From: Draconibacterium sp.
GTDB taxonomy: Bacteria > Bacteroidota > Bacteroidia > Bacteroidales > Prolixibacteraceae
NCBI GenBank assembly: GCA_030595485.1
Contig: JAUVDE010000038.1
Location: forward strand, 1-14,838
Length of the DNA stretch: 14,838 nt
Direction of reading: 5' to 3'
The translations under genes and the position numbers were made by a program. Below, one piece after another: positions 1 through 7,993 of this stretch; position 1 is the stretch's first letter; the number at the start of each line of letters is the position of its first letter. The notes beneath the pieces are model-generated. The model was not told the origin of the DNA. It saw only the letters and a program-made list of their open reading frames with translations, and made no database searches.

Positions 1-51
1 ACATTTGTAAAGATAGAGAAAAAATCATGCAAGAAACAAATGCTATTAAAC

Positions 52-996
52 CTATTTTTTTCTGAAGAATGGTCGATGTGGGTCGATTTTGCCTTGCCCC
101 CCTTTACCCGATTGACCAAGAACTTCGATATAGTATACCAATCCAACGCTAAGTTGAAACGTTAAAGAAGGGCGTTTGTTATGGCGTAGAATATCTTGTC
201 CGTCCTCTTGTAAATAGGTAAAATTAGGCACACCGTTTATAATATCGGTATTTATTACGGTTGCAGTTCCATCAACTTGCAGCGACCAATGTTCGCTTAT
301 TTTATAATCGAAACCAATTCCGCCTCCCAAATGAAATGCAGGGTATTTTTCTTGCTCGCTATTTGATGTTCCGCGCGAATAAAGTACATCCGATTCAGGC
401 TCAATTTCCACAAATCCATCCCATGCGATATTAGTCTCAGGATCATAACCACCGGTCATTTTAGTTCCAAAAGGATGATTCTTGTAAGTATAATCAGTCC
501 CTACAAAAGAAACGACGCCTGTTAGTTTTACAAATGGTTTTAAGGGAGATGTTTTAAAGAAAAAGTATTTCCAGTTTACAGCGACATTAAATAGAGTGGT
601 ATTAAATGCTACTGGTTCTGATTGAAAATGCTCTTTAAACTGCTCAAAATCTTGAAACTGTTCGAAATAGGGAGTTAGGTAATAATTATAAAACGGGGGT
701 ACATCGTTATAACCTTTAAGTTTTGAATAATCGAGTTCTACCCCAAAATGTGACATTGGCGAAATCTGAAAAAGAATTTCACCTTCAACACCGATGGTTG
801 GTTGTGGTGTAAATTTCTCGGAACTTAAAGCTGATGTGTAGTCGAAAGCGTCGGGATGCGGAACATCGGAATCGCCAAGTTCATTAATAAACAATCCTGA
901 ATTTAAGCCCAAACGAAACCCAACAACCTGACTCTTTGCCGGTATTACTACAGCAAAGAATAAAAGTACAGCCAAAATTGTTCGAAAAAACAACAT
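52..996 (-). CDS. Outer-membrane beta-barrel protein of unknown function
   Basis: The protein has 314 residues. It starts with a clear signal peptide (Arg5, hydrophobic 7-18, likely cut after AKS at about 22) and then GFRLGLNSGLF, a typical first strand. Alternating hydrophobic/polar strands follow, rich in aromatic residues: GVELDYSKLKGY, LFNVAVNWKYFFF, LKPFVKLTGVVSF, AFHLGGGIGFDYKI, HWSLQVDGTATVI and LTFQLSVGLVYYI. These resemble the porin-like or OmpW/PorT-like barrels common in Bacteroidota. After the last strand comes a basic tail with GKGGQGK and FFRKK. No catalytic motif is visible. It starts 64 bp after the U32 gene; that gap holds no confident promoter or terminator, so co-transcription with U32 is possible. 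The function is not recognised. It might be an immune-evasion or adhesion-related barrel, but nothing supports a specific role. Confidence 0.75.
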   Translation of the reverse strand: MLFFRTILAVLLFFAVVIPAKSQVVGFRLGLNSGLFINELGDSDVPHPDAFDYTSALSSEKFTPQPTIGVEGEILFQISPMSHFGVELDYSKLKGYNDVPPFYNYYLTPYFEQFQDFEQFKEHFQSEPVAFNTTLFNVAVNWKYFFFKTSPLKPFVKLTGVVSFVGTDYTYKNHPFGTKMTGGYDPETNIAWDGFVEIEPESDVLYSRGTSNSEQEKYPAFHLGGGIGFDYKISEHWSLQVDGTATVINTDIINGVPNFTYLQEDGQDILRHNKRPSLTFQLSVGLVYYIEVLGQSGKGGQGKIDPHRPFFRKK

Positions 997-1060
997 AGAT
1001 TCTATAATTGCCTTAAAATTAAGTCGTTTTTACGAGAAAGAAAAGCAAGTAGGAATAAAA

Positions 1061-2320
1061 TTAGCGCCGCCCTTTTACCTCGGAAGCATCAACTACCTTA
1101 AAAAGCTTGTCGGCACGACGTACAATATTGTCTATTGGAACTGAAATGTGTTGACCTTTTAAACCTTCTTTCACCGAATTTAATTCAAATCGAATTTCTT
1201 TTACCTCGGTTTGATAAACGCCGGTAGTTGGGCCGGTAATAATAATTTCGTCGCCAATATTTAAATTGCTGGTTTCGAGCTTAAACTCGGCAACTCCAAT
1301 TTTTTTGAAATAGTTGGTTGTTTTACCAATGTATAATTTGCGTTTTGTAGCTTGTGAACCATAGTTTTTACTCCACTCGCCCAAATGTTGACCGAGATAA
1401 TATCCATCCCAGAAGCCACGGTTAAAAACGGAAGCTAAACGTTCGTTCCAGTCTTCAATACGCTCATCGGTAAAATCATCATCAAAGTAGGCATCAACAG
1501 CTTCGCGGTAGCATTGCACCACTGTTTTTACATATTCCGGAGACCGAGCCCGTCCTTCAATTTTAAGTACAGAAACACCGGCATCGAGAACTTTATTTAG
1601 GAAATGAATGGTTTTCAAATCCTTTGGCGACATTATATATTCGTTGTCAATGTCGAGCTCAGCACCTGTTTCCTTATCGGTAACGGTGTAAGCTCGGCGA
1701 CAAGTTTGCAAACAAGCTCCACGATTTGCCGACGAATTCATTTCGTGCAAACTCAAATAACATTTGCCACTGGTTGCCATACAAAGTGCTCCGTGCGTAA
1801 ACATCTCAATTTTCATGAGTTCGCCTTTGGGACCTATGATTTGCTGTTTTGTAATTTGATCGCTTATCTCACAAACCCTTTCCATGTTCATTTCGCGGGC
1901 AAGCACAACCACATCGGCAAAATTCGAATAAAACTTAACCGCTTCAACATTAGTAATATTTACCTGGGTTGAAATGTGTACTTCAAGATTGATTGAACGT
2001 GCATATTGGATAACCGAAACATCGGCAGCAATTACAGCTGTAACACCAGCTTCTTTTGCAGCATCGAGCACGCCATTCATTTGCTCCATTTCGCCATCGA
2101 AAATCTCAACGTTTAATGTAAGGTAAGTTTTAACCTCGTTTTTAGTGGCAATTTCCACAATTTCACGAAGGTCGTCGAGGGTAAAATTATTGGCCGAACG
2201 CGAACGCATATTTAAATGTTCAACACCAAAATACACAGAACCTGCGCCTCCCTGAATAGCCGCCATTAATGATTCGTACGAACCAACTGGCGCCATTATT
2301 TCTACATCTCGTCTTTCCAT
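1061..2320 (-). CDS. U32-family protein, TrhP/RlhA-like RNA-hydroxylation factor
   Basis: The protein has 419 residues from ATG 2320. A TTG nine bases upstream would add MKA, but the promoter spacing and the ATG favour 2320. The N-terminal barrel opens with EIMAPVGSYESLMAAIQGGAGSV's typical APxGxxE and AxxxGAxxVYFG pattern. The diagnostic U32 region reads FTHGALC, SGKC, then NRGAC and CR, with four cysteines at about 180, 187, 203 and 207 and His176, followed by LKIEGR (about 252-257). The C-terminal 90 or so residues look like the small beta domain of the family. Known of the family: E. coli TrhP and RlhA hydroxylate uridine in tRNA and cytidine in 23S rRNA, and the Cys set is thought to hold an Fe-S cluster. 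The old 'peptidase' name (collagenase PrtC) is doubtful for such proteins. Its length is nearer to TrhP than to RlhA. A link with the transporter is not suggested. Confidence 0.88.
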   Translation of the reverse strand: MERRDVEIMAPVGSYESLMAAIQGGAGSVYFGVEHLNMRSRSANNFTLDDLREIVEIATKNEVKTYLTLNVEIFDGEMEQMNGVLDAAKEAGVTAVIAADVSVIQYARSINLEVHISTQVNITNVEAVKFYSNFADVVVLAREMNMERVCEISDQITKQQIIGPKGELMKIEMFTHGALCMATSGKCYLSLHEMNSSANRGACLQTCRRAYTVTDKETGAELDIDNEYIMSPKDLKTIHFLNKVLDAGVSVLKIEGRARSPEYVKTVVQCYREAVDAYFDDDFTDERIEDWNERLASVFNRGFWDGYYLGQHLGEWSKNYGSQATKRKLYIGKTTNYFKKIGVAEFKLETSNLNIGDEIIITGPTTGVYQTEVKEIRFELNSVKEGLKGQHISVPIDNIVRRADKLFKVVDASEVKGRR

Positions 2321-2340
2321 CGCTTTCAAATTTTGCGCTG

Positions 2341-2371
2341 CAAAGTTATAATAATTTGAATATTCGTTAAA
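2341..2371 (-). promoter_or_regulatory. Bacteroidota-type promoter for the U32 gene
   Basis: Reading the minus strand, TTTA (2371-2368) is followed after 19 bases by TAACTTTG (2348-2341). This matches the Bacteroidota consensus TTTG-N19-21-TAnnTTTG with one mismatch. The ATG at 2320 is 20 bases further on, giving a short leader. It implies that the U32 gene can be transcribed separately from the transporter operon. Confidence 0.6.
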
Positions 2372-2385
2372 TCTGAAGTTTTCAG

Positions 2386-3105
2386 CTACACAAATTTCTC
2401 GCGTTTTTGCAAATTGAATAAACCATAGAGTACAAAAACAAGCATGCTAATTGCCATGAAAATTCGATTCTTTCGAATAGCCCCTTCCCAAATTACTTCG
2501 TTCATATTTCTCGGAACATCAAAAGGATTCAGAAAAATATTCCACTGTGTACCTCTCAAGTCATCCTGTAAAATTAACAGTGCAACTCCAATTAAAACCA
2601 TGGCCACGGCTGTTCCATTTCCATTTTTAATTAGGGTTGAAAACATAAATCCCATTGAACCCATAAAGATTATTGGATACATAAGTTGATAGGACATTTC
2701 CAGCAAATCGACTTTGTACAAGAGTACCGATGCCAACGCTGAGAACAAGAAGATTATGACAAACACCAGAATGTAAATCATTACCAAACGTACCAGCCAA
2801 ATTTTGTAACGATAGTTCGGTATACCAAATAAAATCTCCAGCATTCGCGAATCATCGTCGTTTTGTATTCCAAATACTGAGGGATAAAAAATCAGCAATA
2901 CACCTGGGATAATAAGTAGATTGTAAACAGTCTCTTCCGAAAGTGTATTTCTGTCGATTACCACCTGAATTGCAAAAAACAGGAAGAATCCCAATGCTGC
3001 CACCAGAAACCAAATAAAGCGGTTGGCAAAAATAATTTTCAGGTTGTACCTAATCATTTTTATTAAAATGAACAGGTTATTTCGTATGTTTAATTTTGTA
3101 GCCAT
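2386..3105 (-). CDS. ABC-2 type transporter permease subunit
   Basis: The protein has 239 residues with about six hydrophobic helices (roughly 30-50, 61-80, 104-130, 139-159, 164-180, 213-231) and a short cytoplasmic N-terminus. Between helices 2 and 3 lies DSRMLEILFGIPNYRY followed by a basic/hydrophobic segment, the coupling region typical of ABC-2 permeases (acidic residue, LEIL, Pro, then the next helix). There is no signal peptide or ATPase domain. Its ATG follows the preceding stop codon by one base (TAACATG), so translation is probably coupled to the RND-ABC fusion protein. Inferred: it forms the membrane channel energised by the fused ATPase, perhaps as a heterodimer with the membrane part of the M1 peptidase protein at the head of the operon. 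Without search results its subfamily cannot be named more closely. Confidence 0.85.
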   Translation of the reverse strand: MATKLNIRNNLFILIKMIRYNLKIIFANRFIWFLVAALGFFLFFAIQVVIDRNTLSEETVYNLLIIPGVLLIFYPSVFGIQNDDDSRMLEILFGIPNYRYKIWLVRLVMIYILVFVIIFLFSALASVLLYKVDLLEMSYQLMYPIIFMGSMGFMFSTLIKNGNGTAVAMVLIGVALLILQDDLRGTQWNIFLNPFDVPRNMNEVIWEGAIRKNRIFMAISMLVFVLYGLFNLQKREKFV

Positions 3106-3106
3106 G

Positions 3107-6100
3107 TTACTTAAAATCTTTTAATAAGCACAAATACGCATCTTCCAAGTGAGGAGAAACATTTACTGCATCAGGTGCCGGTTTTTCTTTAGCCAAACAG
3201 CGCACTTTAATATTTTCGCCATCGCGCATGTGATGAACAATTAATTGTTTGTCGGACATTTTGTCGAATTCCTTAGCTGGAATTGAGAATTGCCACACAA
3301 AATTATTACCCATGTTTACCATATCATTTGGTGTTCCGAAATATTTAAGATCACCACGATTAATTACTGCAACCTGGTTACAGGAGCTAGAAATATCTTC
3401 GATAATATGAGTTGAGAATATTACAATCCGCTCGCGGCTAAGCTCCACCAAAAGATTACGGAAACGAATTCGTTCGCGCGGGTCAAGTCCTGCGGTTGGT
3501 TCATCAACCACCAAAATGCGAGGAAGATTTATAAGAATTTGTGCAATTCCAATCCGCTGTTTCATACCTCCCGAAAATGCCCCAATTTTATCCTTACGTC
3601 GTTCCCACATGTGAACACTTTTTAGTACATACTCCAAGCGATCTTCACGCACTTTGGTATTTTTAACTCCCTTTAAAATTGCCTGATAATCGAGGAACTC
3701 CCAGGCCGACATATTTTCGTACGTTCCGAAAGCCTGCGGTAAATAACCAATCAGTCCCTGCAGTTCTTCACGGTGTTCTTGTGTATCTAAACCATTAATC
3801 CAAATTTTACCATAACTCTGCTCCAAAATTCCTGTAATAATTCGCATCATGGTTGATTTACCAGCACCGTTAGGTCCAAGCAAACCAAACATTCCCGTTT
3901 TAATTTCGAGCGTAACACCATTAAGTGCACGGAATGGAGTTTTACGTTTCCCGATAATAGGAATTTGGCGTACCATGGTAAAATATGCACGGCGCAAACC
4001 GCCTAAACGGCCTTCGATACGCGCAACATTTACATTTTTATTGTGAATATATTCAGCAGAAGCATAAAAGATTAGTAGCAAATACCAGATAATAGCAATA
4101 AAAATAACCATGCCCAGATTGTCCCAGTTTTTATAGAAAACAAACAAGAACCCGGCCGGCACCACCCAATAAATAAGGTTGTAAATCCACTTGTTAAGTT
4201 TTAGGTAAAACTTTTTACCACTTGCCTCACTTTTATTAATGAGCACTTGATTTACCGGCACATACAATAAGAACAAAAAGAAATATACTGCATGTGACAG
4301 AATCCATGTCCACAAATTATTTTCTAAATAAATGAAGGCAAAATACACCAAAAACCCACACAAAGGGATTTGCCATATAAGATCGTAGAAATCACGTACT
4401 TTTTTAAAGTCTTTCGTTAATCCTGCTCGTTCTCTTATTTTTATTCCCGATTTCCATTCGCGCACAAAACGAGAATCGCGGTCGTACACTTTCACCAGCT
4501 TACGAATTTTAATACTGATTTCAGCGTTTTCATCAATTACCTTTTCGTTTGCCTGACGCAAACTGGTCATAACAAAGGCCACAATACCCGGAACCAAAAT
4601 TATTAGCAACATAAAGTCGAGCAGCTGCCAAACAAAATCGTATACTTTAAAATAAATAAGGAAAGCACCCAGCACAAATACACTTAGCATTCCAACTTTT
4701 AAGCCCCAGTGCAAAGACTTAATCCAGTTTAAAGCATTTTCCAAACCAGCATAAAGTGTTGGTATAAAAATTAGTGTTAGTACAGTACTCAATGCCAAAC
4801 CACCAATTACGGTAATGGCAAACGGAGCGCCAATTGCACCAACATATTCTGCTTGTCCCATTGCCAAAGGAAACAAAGCAACAATGGTTGTAATGGCTGT
4901 AATTAAAATAGGTCGTACACGCGAAAGTCCTGCTGTCATTAAGGCACGCGATTTTCGAAAGCCCCGCTTTCGTAAAATATTTGTGTAATCAATGAGAATT
5001 ATTCCATTATTCACCACCACTCCAATCAGGATAATAAAACCCATTAAAGTATTGGCGTTAAACAAACTATTACCGGTAAAAATTAGTGCCAGAAATGAGC
5101 CAATTGCAGCCAGTGGTATCGAGAATATTAGCACAAACGGCGTTGAAACCGATTCGAACACAGAAGCCAAAATCATTAAGATAAGAATGAAGGCCGCAGC
5201 AATCAAAAACTTAAATTCGGCATATTGGTCTTCTTCGTGAACAACCTCAACAGCAACACCTGACGGTAATTTATACGCTGCAATTACATCGTCAATCTCT
5301 AGGCGATAAGCCTCTAACAAGTCTTTCGATGACTCGGCATCATCACCAAAACTGTAAGTTAGCTCAATTTGTTTTTCCTGATTTACACGCGTAATACTTG
5401 CCATTCCATCGGCATAAACCAACTCCGAAATATCTTGTAAATCGTGTGTTGAGCCTTGGTTACTGCGAATTTGCAAACGACGCAAATCATCAATTCCTTT
5501 CTCCGTATCCTCTTCGTCCACTCCTTCAGGGAGTTTCTCCTTAATAACAATTCCATACTCCTCGTTTCCTTGATTAAAGTTCACCCCGGCAGTAAATTCT
5601 CGAGTAAAAGTCCCTAATTCAGAGGTAATATTTGCCAATGTAATTCCAAATTCCGTTAGCAGCAATTGATTAAAATAAAGGTGAACCTCGGGACGATTGT
5701 TGGCAACATTAACATTGGCACGGTTAATCGATTCCAAATCTTCAATATAATAAAGGAGGTCTTCAGCTACACCCTTCATCACATCAAAATTTTCGCCTTT
5801 AATTACAATGCGCTCCTGATTACTTCCAATTCCCATAAAGGATTGAAATCCTTGTGTACCGGAGCGTCCTCCACCGCCACCACCACGGAAACTGGAACTC
5901 GAAGCAGATGCTTCGAGACTAATTTCGGCTTGCGACATATTTTTCACCCGCTCCTGGACATCTTTCTTTATTTCAGCAATCGTGCGGTCGTCAATATCTT
6001 TGTAATCTTCATCTAAAATAAAAGTAAGAATGGCCTCTTCTTCTTCAATTTTCGAAATCAAATCTTTCTTCTCGGCTATTTCTTCCAGTCGGCTTTCTAC

Positions 6101-7828
6101 CTCGGCAACTACCTGGTCGGTAGATTCGAGCGTTGCCCCAGTCGGCATGGTAACATAAACCGAAAACTGTTCTTCTTCAACTTCGCTTAAATTATTTACG
6201 CTTATGGCCAGCACAATAAATACGGTTAAAAAGAACACTACAATGGCTCCAATTACCGTACGTCCCGGACCACGCATACTTGCTTTTAGCAGAAGAATAT
6301 AAATTTGGATAATCCGATTATTGGTGGTTACCCGTTCGTAGAAAATATTGTGTTGCTGCTTACGACGAAGCATAAGGTGGGCAGCCATCGGTATAAGCAA
6401 CAAAGCCACAAACAAGGAGACCACCAGCGTTGATATGATGGAGACCCCAATATGATTACCCAACAATTTCACCATGTATTCGTTTGAAAAAACAAAAGGC
6501 AAAAACACTGTAATTGTTGTTAAAGTAGCCGCTACAATCGAACGCCAAACTTCGGTTGTTCCTTGCGTAACAGCCTTTTCTGCACTCATTCCATTTCCCG
6601 AAAGCCGGTATATATTTTCGAGCACCACAACACTATTATCGAGCAGCATACCAATGGCTAGTACCAGACCAACCAGTGTTAAACTGTTTAGCGAGATGTT
6701 AAATGCATAAAACAAGTTAAATGCAGTAAACACCGAAATTGGCATGGCCAATGCAATAAAAGACACAATACGGAAATTTTTGAGGAACATCCACAAAACA
6801 AAGATGGCCAGCAAACCTCCCACCAAAGCCAAATCGATTATTTGGTCGATGTTGTTTTCCATGGTTTCGGCCAGGTTTGTTTGCACAACAAGCTCAATAT
6901 CTTTTGCAGCTAGCTTGTCATTTAAGGCTTGTATTTCTTCCTCAACCCGATGTGACAGGTCGATTAAATTAGCTTGCGAATCGCTAACCAGCAACATTGA
7001 AACCGCATCTAAACCATTAATTCTACTAATAGATGTTTCCTCTTTAACGCCAAAAAATACATCGGCAACATCGCGTAAATAAATAGGGCCATCGGCCACT
7101 ACAATATTTTCGATGTCAGAAACCTTATCATATTCAGCCGTAACGTGTACAAAATATTGCTTTTTCGAATCGTGCAAATAACCTGCAAAGGTACGGTTGC
7201 GCGAGTTGCTCGAAATGGCATTTTGAATTTGAGACGGCGTAATTCCATAAGCTTCGCAGGCAGCTGCATCATACGAAACCTCTATGGAACGTTCTTTTCC
7301 TCCAAAAACGGTAACCGAGGCAATTCCATCTATATTTTCAAACTCAGCAGAAATTTCCTGGTCAACAATATTTCGTACACGATCGACACCTCCGCTACCC
7401 CGAATTTGCAATTCCATAAACTGGTTGGAAAGCTGATCTATGTCTACCTTGTTTACAACAACAAAGAAGTTATCGTCGAGCGAAGCAGATATCAAGTCAA
7501 TTTTTTCCTGAAGCTTAAGAAAAGTGTATTTAAAGTTTACGTTCTGCTTAAAATTTACCTGAATGGTGGCCGAGCGATTATTGATATACGACTGCATATC
7601 TTCAATACCATCCATTGTGCTAATGGCACCTTCGATAGGAATAACAGCCTGGTTTTCCATGTAAGTTGGATCCACTTCAATACGCGATTGAATTTGGACA
7701 AAAAGCATGGGTAGCTCGGCATTTGGCATTAATTCCACCGGCAGCCGTTTGTACGAAATGTACCCGAGCATGGTAAGCCCGAGAAACAGCATGCTGATGA
7801 ATATTTTTCTATTTATGATGAATTTCAT
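3107..7828 (-). CDS. RND efflux pump fused to a six-helix membrane segment and an ABC ATPase
   Basis: One uninterrupted 1,573-residue frame. Residues 1 to about 1035 form a complete RND pump: TM1 with KRLPVELMPNAELP, TM4 GMLLDNSVVVLENI (Asp397/Asn398 at AcrB Asp407/408), TM10 with Asn940 at AcrB Lys940, and TM11 RVRPILITAITT. A hexaglycine stretch (649-654) lies in the second periplasmic region. About 1040-1285 holds roughly six hydrophobic helices unlike RND. From about 1290 comes a complete ABC ATPase: Walker A GPNGAGKST (Lys1324), Q-loop Gln1365, signature SGGMKQR (from 1419), Walker B with DEPTAGLD (Asp1442, Glu1443), switch His1474, then a C-terminal tail typical of ABC-2 ATPases. All catalytic ATPase residues are intact. 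The even helix count puts the ATPase in the cytoplasm. I chose ATG 7828 (MKFIINRKIF) because the longer frame begins at TTG in repeat DNA. The probable ABC partner is the next gene, 1 bp away. Known RND pumps use protons only; an ATP-coupled role is inference. Confidence 0.93.
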   Translation of the reverse strand: MKFIINRKIFISMLFLGLTMLGYISYKRLPVELMPNAELPMLFVQIQSRIEVDPTYMENQAVIPIEGAISTMDGIEDMQSYINNRSATIQVNFKQNVNFKYTFLKLQEKIDLISASLDDNFFVVVNKVDIDQLSNQFMELQIRGSGGVDRVRNIVDQEISAEFENIDGIASVTVFGGKERSIEVSYDAAACEAYGITPSQIQNAISSNSRNRTFAGYLHDSKKQYFVHVTAEYDKVSDIENIVVADGPIYLRDVADVFFGVKEETSISRINGLDAVSMLLVSDSQANLIDLSHRVEEEIQALNDKLAAKDIELVVQTNLAETMENNIDQIIDLALVGGLLAIFVLWMFLKNFRIVSFIALAMPISVFTAFNLFYAFNISLNSLTLVGLVLAIGMLLDNSVVVLENIYRLSGNGMSAEKAVTQGTTEVWRSIVAATLTTITVFLPFVFSNEYMVKLLGNHIGVSIISTLVVSLFVALLLIPMAAHLMLRRKQQHNIFYERVTTNNRIIQIYILLLKASMRGPGRTVIGAIVVFFLTVFIVLAISVNNLSEVEEEQFSVYVTMPTGATLESTDQVVAEVESRLEEIAEKKDLISKIEEEEAILTFILDEDYKDIDDRTIAEIKKDVQERVKNMSQAEISLEASASSSSFRGGGGGGRSGTQGFQSFMGIGSNQERIVIKGENFDVMKGVAEDLLYYIEDLESINRANVNVANNRPEVHLYFNQLLLTEFGITLANITSELGTFTREFTAGVNFNQGNEEYGIVIKEKLPEGVDEEDTEKGIDDLRRLQIRSNQGSTHDLQDISELVYADGMASITRVNQEKQIELTYSFGDDAESSKDLLEAYRLEIDDVIAAYKLPSGVAVEVVHEEDQYAEFKFLIAAAFILILMILASVFESVSTPFVLIFSIPLAAIGSFLALIFTGNSLFNANTLMGFIILIGVVVNNGIILIDYTNILRKRGFRKSRALMTAGLSRVRPILITAITTIVALFPLAMGQAEYVGAIGAPFAITVIGGLALSTVLTLIFIPTLYAGLENALNWIKSLHWGLKVGMLSVFVLGAFLIYFKVYDFVWQLLDFMLLIILVPGIVAFVMTSLRQANEKVIDENAEISIKIRKLVKVYDRDSRFVREWKSGIKIRERAGLTKDFKKVRDFYDLIWQIPLCGFLVYFAFIYLENNLWTWILSHAVYFFLFLLYVPVNQVLINKSEASGKKFYLKLNKWIYNLIYWVVPAGFLFVFYKNWDNLGMVIFIAIIWYLLLIFYASAEYIHNKNVNVARIEGRLGGLRRAYFTMVRQIPIIGKRKTPFRALNGVTLEIKTGMFGLLGPNGAGKSTMMRIITGILEQSYGKIWINGLDTQEHREELQGLIGYLPQAFGTYENMSAWEFLDYQAILKGVKNTKVREDRLEYVLKSVHMWERRKDKIGAFSGGMKQRIGIAQILINLPRILVVDEPTAGLDPRERIRFRNLLVELSRERIVIFSTHIIEDISSSCNQVAVINRGDLKYFGTPNDMVNMGNNFVWQFSIPAKEFDKMSDKQLIVHHMRDGENIKVRCLAKEKPAPDAVNVSPHLEDAYLCLLKDFK

Positions 7829-7841
7829 GTAATCAAAATTG

Positions 7842-7939
7842 GACCGAAGACCGAAGACTGAAGACCGAAGCCAAGGTTGGAAGATCGAAATTGGAAGCCG
7901 AAAGTTCAACTTGCAACATGTAACCTGTAACCTGCAACA
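7842..7939. repeat. Degenerate 7-bp tandem repeat, about fourteen units
   Basis: On the plus strand the tract keeps a strict 7-bp register. Units run gaccgaa, gaccgaa, gactgaa, gaccgaa, gccaagg, ttggaag, atcgaaa, ttggaag, ccgaaag, ttcaact, tgcaaca, tgtaacc, tgtaacc, tgcaaca. There are three local flavours (ACCGAAG, TTGGAAG, TGTAACC), so units drift along the array. It lies in the 165-bp gap between the two RND genes and ends 13 bp before the second start codon. If read through from an upstream TTG at 7909 it would encode a 27-residue non-RND extension, which I regard as untranslated. The rest of the gap (7940-7993) is AT-rich with no promoter that I recognise. Confidence 0.75.
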
Positions 7940-7993
7940 GAATTCTATTCATCTTCTTCTGGTTTAATTAATAATCATGTCCTTAATTTGCTT

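Noticed and set aside
997..1060. Promoter for the beta-barrel gene
   Set aside because: A TAATTTTA resembles the -7 element, but I found no matching upstream element at the right distance.
2373..2385. Small hairpin after the ABC-2 permease stop as a terminator
   Set aside because: Only five base pairs (CTGAA/TTCAG), with no U-tract; too weak to call.
4700..4760. RND-ABC fusion as a frameshift or assembly error
   Set aside because: The frame is continuous with sensible coding on both sides and no homopolymer scar at the junction. It cannot be excluded without reads, so the check is listed under the fusion finding.
7145..7714. Plus-strand open frame of 189 codons inside the RND-ABC gene
   Set aside because: It is fully antisense to conserved RND sequence, with no promoter or recognisable domain, and is explained by codon bias of the real gene. 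The other plus-strand frames are rejected for the same reason.
7829..7909. N-terminal extension of 27 residues on the RND-ABC protein
   Set aside because: It would begin at TTG inside the heptad repeat and has no similarity to RND N-termini. The ATG at 7828 is directly followed by a normal RND TM1.
7842..7939. CRISPR array
   Set aside because: Units are 7 bp, contiguous and degenerate; there are no spacers and no cas genes.
7940..7993. Very short coding remnants between the two RND genes
   Set aside because: Frames of four to eight codons only, with no context to support translation or a decayed gene.
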